64,000 nt of DNA from Sphingosinicellaceae bacterium. Its GTDB lineage: Bacteria > Pseudomonadota > Alphaproteobacteria > Sphingomonadales > Sphingomonadaceae. The position numbers and the translations under genes were made by a program. The stretch spans positions 4,169,001 to 4,233,000 of the forward strand of contig CP079108.1 in assembly GCA_019285715.1 (NCBI GenBank). Direction: 5' to 3'. Shown piece by piece: positions 61,425-64,000 of this stretch; within the stretch, counting starts at the first letter, position 1; each line of letters opens with the position of its first letter. The notes beneath the pieces were generated by a model that was not told the origin of the DNA, did no database searches, and worked only from the letters and a program-made list of their open reading frames with translations.

Positions 61425-61688
61425 CTACTTCTGCCCCCGCCCGCGCCCCTTGGTCATCGGGTCCGGCTTCTTCGGCCGCACCCACCCGGGCGGCGGGGTC
61501 ATGCGCTGCTGGCTGGTGCCGAGCCCCATGCCGCCGGGCTGCTGGCGGTGAAGTTCACCCGCCTCGCGCGCCGTATCCGCATCACGCAGCGCCTTGAGTT
61601 CGTCCCGCAGTCGTGCCGCGAGTTCGAAGTCGTTGTTTGCCGCCGCGGCGCGCATCTGGGCTTCGAGGGTATCGCGGGTGGTCGCCAT
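61425..61688 (-). CDS. UVR-motif small protein
   Basis: An 87-residue protein. Residues about 5-38 form a UvrB/UvrC-type UVR motif (AAANNDFELAARLRDELKAL), the helical hairpin by which UvrB and UvrC interact. The rest is proline- and glycine-rich and ends PKKPDPMTKGRGRGQK. Such stand-alone UVR proteins are found near thrS or in stress operons of alphaproteobacteria; a role as a partner of Clp or Uvr proteins is possible but unproven. It lies 14 bases after the thrS stop on the same strand. Confidence 0.8.
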   Translation of the reverse strand: MATTRDTLEAQMRAAAANNDFELAARLRDELKALRDADTAREAGELHRQQPGGMGLGTSQQRMTPPPGWVRPKKPDPMTKGRGRGQK

Positions 61689-61702
61689 GGCCCCTCAACG
61701 CA

Positions 61703-63706
61703 TCACGCGAGATCGGGTGGCACGGCCTCGCCCGCCAGTTTGGCGATCGCCTCCGCCAGGGGCAGCACGATCTGGTCACCACCACCGAGCGGCCGCAGCG
61801 CGACAGTGCGCTCCTCGGCCTCGCGGCGTCCGACGACGAGCAGGTAGGGCACCTTGGCGAGGCTGTGCTCGCGGACCTTGTAGTTGATCTTCTCGTTGCG
61901 GACATCGGTGTCGGCGCGCAGGCCCGCGACCGTCAGCGCCTTGGTGACCTCCGCCGCATAGTCGTCGGCATCGCTGACGATCGTCGCGACCACCGCCTGC
62001 ACCGGGGCAAGCCACAGCGGGAAGCGCCCGGCGTGGTGCTCGATCAGGATGCCGATGAAGCGCTCGAAGGTGCCGAGGATGGCGCGGTGGAGCATGACCG
62101 GGCGGTGGCGCTCGCCGTCCTCGCCCACGTAGCTCGCGTCGAGGCGCTCGGGGAGCACATAGTCGAGCTGAATGGTGCCGCACTGCCACGTCCGGCCGAT
62201 CGCGTCGGTCAGGTGAAATTCGAGCTTGGGCGAGTAGAACGCGCCCTCGCCCGGCAGTTCCTCCCAGCCGTACTCGGGGCCTTGGCGGCCCGCGAGCCGC
62301 ACGGCTTCGCGCAGGTCGCCCTCGGCGCGGTCCCACATTTCCTCGGTGCCGAAGCGCTTTTCGGGGCGCAGCGCCAGCTTGATCGCATAGCTGTCGAAGC
62401 CGAGGTCCTTGTAGATTACGTCTAGGAGCTCGCAGAACAGCCGCACCTCCTCGACGATCTGGTCCTCGCGGCAGAAGATGTGCGCGTCGTCCTGGGTGAA
62501 CTGGCGGACCCGCATGATGCCGTGGAGCGCGCCGTGGGGCTCGTTCCGATGACAGCAGCCGAACTCCGCCATGCGGATCGGCAGGTCGCGGTAGCTCTTG
62601 ATGCCCTGGCGGAAAATCAGCACGTGCGCCGGGCAGTTCATCGGCTTGAGCGCCATCAGGTCGCCCTCGCCTGACAATACCGGACCCTCGTCGTCGATGT
62701 TGGGGACCTCGTCGGGGACCACGAACATGTTCTCGCGGTACTTGCCCCAATGGCCCGACGCCTCCCACTGGCGCGCGTCCATCAACTGCGGCGTCTTGAC
62801 CTCGCGGTAGCCGGCCGCGTCGAGGCGGCGGCGCATGTACGCCTCCAACTGGCGCCAAAGGAGGAAGCCCTTGGGGTGCCAGAACACCGAACCTTGCGCC
62901 TCCGACTGGAGGTGGAACAGGTCCATGTCCTGACCGATGCGGCGATGGTCGCGCTTCGCCGCTTCCTCGAGCCGCACCAGATGCGCGTCGAGCTGCTTCT
63001 TGTTGAGCCAGCCGGTGCCATAGATGCGGCTGAGCATCGCGTTCGACTGGTCGCCGCGCCAATAGGCACCGGACACGCGCGTCAGCTTGAAAGCGTTGGG
63101 GTCGAGCTTGCCGGTCGAAGGCAAATGCGGGCCGCGGCACAGGTCGAGCCACGCGTCAGGCTCGTTTCCTGCCTTGTAGACCGTCAGCGGCTCGCCCTCG
63201 GGAAGCTCCGCCGCCCACTCTGCCTTGAAGCTCTCATTGTGGTCGCGGAAGTGCGCGATCAGCCGGTCGCGGTCCCACTCCTCGCGGATCAGCGGCGCGT
63301 TGCGACCGATGACGCGGCGCATCTCGGCCTCGATGGCGGGCAGGTCCTCCTCGGTAAACGGGCGGTCCTTCGGCGCGAAGTCGTAGTAGAAGCCATCGTC
63401 CGTCGACGGGCCGAAGGTGATCTGCGTGTCGGGGAAGAGGTGCTGCACCGCCTCCGCCAGCACGTGCGCATAGTCGTGCCGCGCCAGCTCGAGCGCGACC
63501 GCCTCGTCCTTCGACGTCACCAGCGCCAGCGACGCATCCGCTTGAATGGGCCGCGACAGGTCGACCAGCGAGCCGTCGACGCGCGCCGCCAGCGCCGCCT
63601 TGGCGAGGCCCGGGCCGATGCTCTCCGCAACCTGAAGGCCGGTAGTGCCACGCGCGACTTCGCGAGCGGAACCGTCGGGGAGCGTCAGGGTGATAAGGTC
63701 GGACAT
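61703..63706 (-). CDS. thrS: threonyl-tRNA synthetase
   Basis: ThrS charges tRNA-Thr with threonine. The 667-residue protein has the TGS domain (about 1-62), the editing domain (about 63-225, with the [16 protein letters not shown] region carrying metal-site histidines), the class II catalytic core with [10 protein letters not shown] (zinc cysteine), [20 protein letters not shown] in motif 2 and [15 protein letters not shown] in motif 3, and the anticodon-binding domain (about 560-660). Start ATG 63706. The leader within the window shows no obvious operator. The UVR protein gene follows after 14 bases. Confidence 0.98.
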   Translation of the reverse strand: MSDLITLTLPDGSAREVARGTTGLQVAESIGPGLAKAALAARVDGSLVDLSRPIQADASLALVTSKDEAVALELARHDYAHVLAEAVQHLFPDTQITFGPSTDDGFYYDFAPKDRPFTEEDLPAIEAEMRRVIGRNAPLIREEWDRDRLIAHFRDHNESFKAEWAAELPEGEPLTVYKAGNEPDAWLDLCRGPHLPSTGKLDPNAFKLTRVSGAYWRGDQSNAMLSRIYGTGWLNKKQLDAHLVRLEEAAKRDHRRIGQDMDLFHLQSEAQGSVFWHPKGFLLWRQLEAYMRRRLDAAGYREVKTPQLMDARQWEASGHWGKYRENMFVVPDEVPNIDDEGPVLSGEGDLMALKPMNCPAHVLIFRQGIKSYRDLPIRMAEFGCCHRNEPHGALHGIMRVRQFTQDDAHIFCREDQIVEEVRLFCELLDVIYKDLGFDSYAIKLALRPEKRFGTEEMWDRAEGDLREAVRLAGRQGPEYGWEELPGEGAFYSPKLEFHLTDAIGRTWQCGTIQLDYVLPERLDASYVGEDGERHRPVMLHRAILGTFERFIGILIEHHAGRFPLWLAPVQAVVATIVSDADDYAAEVTKALTVAGLRADTDVRNEKINYKVREHSLAKVPYLLVVGRREAEERTVALRPLGGGDQIVLPLAEAIAKLAGEAVPPDLA

Positions 63707-63753
63707 AGCGCGCGGAGGTGGGCAAACCCGCGCGCTAAGTCAACCTGCGGGCC

Positions 63754-64000
63754 TCAGCGCGCCACCACCCGCGTATACAGGTGCCACGTCGCGTACCCCA
63801 GCACCGGCAGCGCGACGACCAGGCCGACGAACAGCGGGATCGCGCCCGCCAGCAGGACCAGGGCGACCGTCACGCCCCAGCGGATCATCGTGCCCGGCGA
63901 GGCGCGGAACGCCGCGACGGACGTAGCGACCGCCTTGAGCGGATCGACGGGCCGGTCGACGACCATCGGGAAGCTGAACGCCGCGACCGCCAGCGTCAGC
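63754..64000 (-). CDS. DUF2189-family membrane protein, C-terminal part
   Basis: The last 81 residues of a membrane protein whose start lies beyond the window's right edge. The visible part is a hydrophobic segment, MVVDRPVDPLKAVATSVAAF, a long helix RWGVTVALVLLAGAIPLFVG continuing LVVALPVLGYATWHLYTRV, and VAR at the end. The DRPVD...AV..S..A...NP/SPG pattern and terminal GHATWHLYR-like motif match the DUF2189 family (about 250-270 residues, roughly six helices). Function unknown. It lies upstream of thrS on the same strand. Confidence 0.85.
   Translation of the reverse strand, partial: LTLAVAAFSFPMVVDRPVDPLKAVATSVAAFRASPGTMIRWGVTVALVLLAGAIPLFVGLVVALPVLGYATWHLYTRVVAR

Overview
The window is a GC-rich (roughly two-thirds G+C by eye), densely packed chromosomal segment of an alphaproteobacterium, most likely from the order Sphingomonadales. 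This placement is an inference. It rests on a PEP-CTERM protein ending in the sphingomonad-type motif PEPATWALMLGGFGL, an Atm1-type ABC exporter very like the Novosphingobium protein, a UrcA-family protein, a CcdC/DUF1453 protein, a 'vgr-related' HEMTH protein, and heat-shock and general-stress promoters of the alphaproteobacterial type. I see no rRNA or tRNA genes, CRISPR arrays, complete insertion sequences, prophage or integrase.

Layout. 1-7 kb: galU, then lysA-lptM-argH on the minus strand with a divergent TlpA-like lipoprotein and an old yellow enzyme, then dapD with a HAD nucleotidase. 7.8-15.3 kb: dnaB and a CcdC-like gene, then a translationally coupled run alr-mlaE-mlaF-ECF sigma-anti-sigma in which each gene overlaps the next by 4 bp, followed by a fasciclin protein and a PEP-CTERM protein. 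15.4-15.9 kb: a decayed vapBC-like toxin-antitoxin locus. 15.9-24 kb: atm1, tonB, prs, a glycine-zipper protein, then lgt-midA-GNAT-pgeF. 24-29.2 kb: an acyl-CoA catabolic block (two acyl-CoA dehydrogenases, an acyl-CoA ligase and an HD-domain protein) interrupted by a small ribbon-helix-helix/coiled-coil gene pair. 29-33.5 kb: rph-rdgB-hemW and an EamA transporter. 33.5-40.2 kb: protein quality control (hrcA-grpE, dnaK-dnaJ) and rplU-rpmA. 40.2-48 kb: dprA-plsY, clpS, a broken inward-rectifier K+ channel gene, a CsbD stress protein, a DEAD-box helicase with a glycine/arginine-rich tail, urcA, a Crp/Fnr regulator, a cyclophilin and a thioesterase. 48-57 kb: a possible peptide or amide scavenging locus (TonB receptor, amidase, DAACS symporter, MocR regulator, S9 peptidase). 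57-64 kb: PaiB-like protein, GST, enoyl-CoA hydratase, a CHASE3 hybrid histidine kinase, a UVR-motif protein, thrS and part of a DUF2189 protein.

Short palindromic repeats with the core GTCATCCC...GGGATGAC or GTCATTCC...GGAATGAC recur in intergenic gaps (312, 458, 6069, 9854, 20671, 41961, 56978), and a larger composite inverted repeat lies between rdgB and hemW. The best regulatory signals are a near-perfect RpoH promoter before dnaK, a likely EcfG promoter before the csbD-like gene, an exact TGTGA-N6-TCACA palindrome before urcA, and a pair of stem-loops between dnaK and dnaJ. I found no clearly new defence or mobile system. The most unusual items are argH with no nearby NTG start codon, the envelope-gene/ECF-sigma coupled operon, the RHH/coiled-coil pair, and the TonB receptor-amidase-symporter-MocR-peptidase locus.
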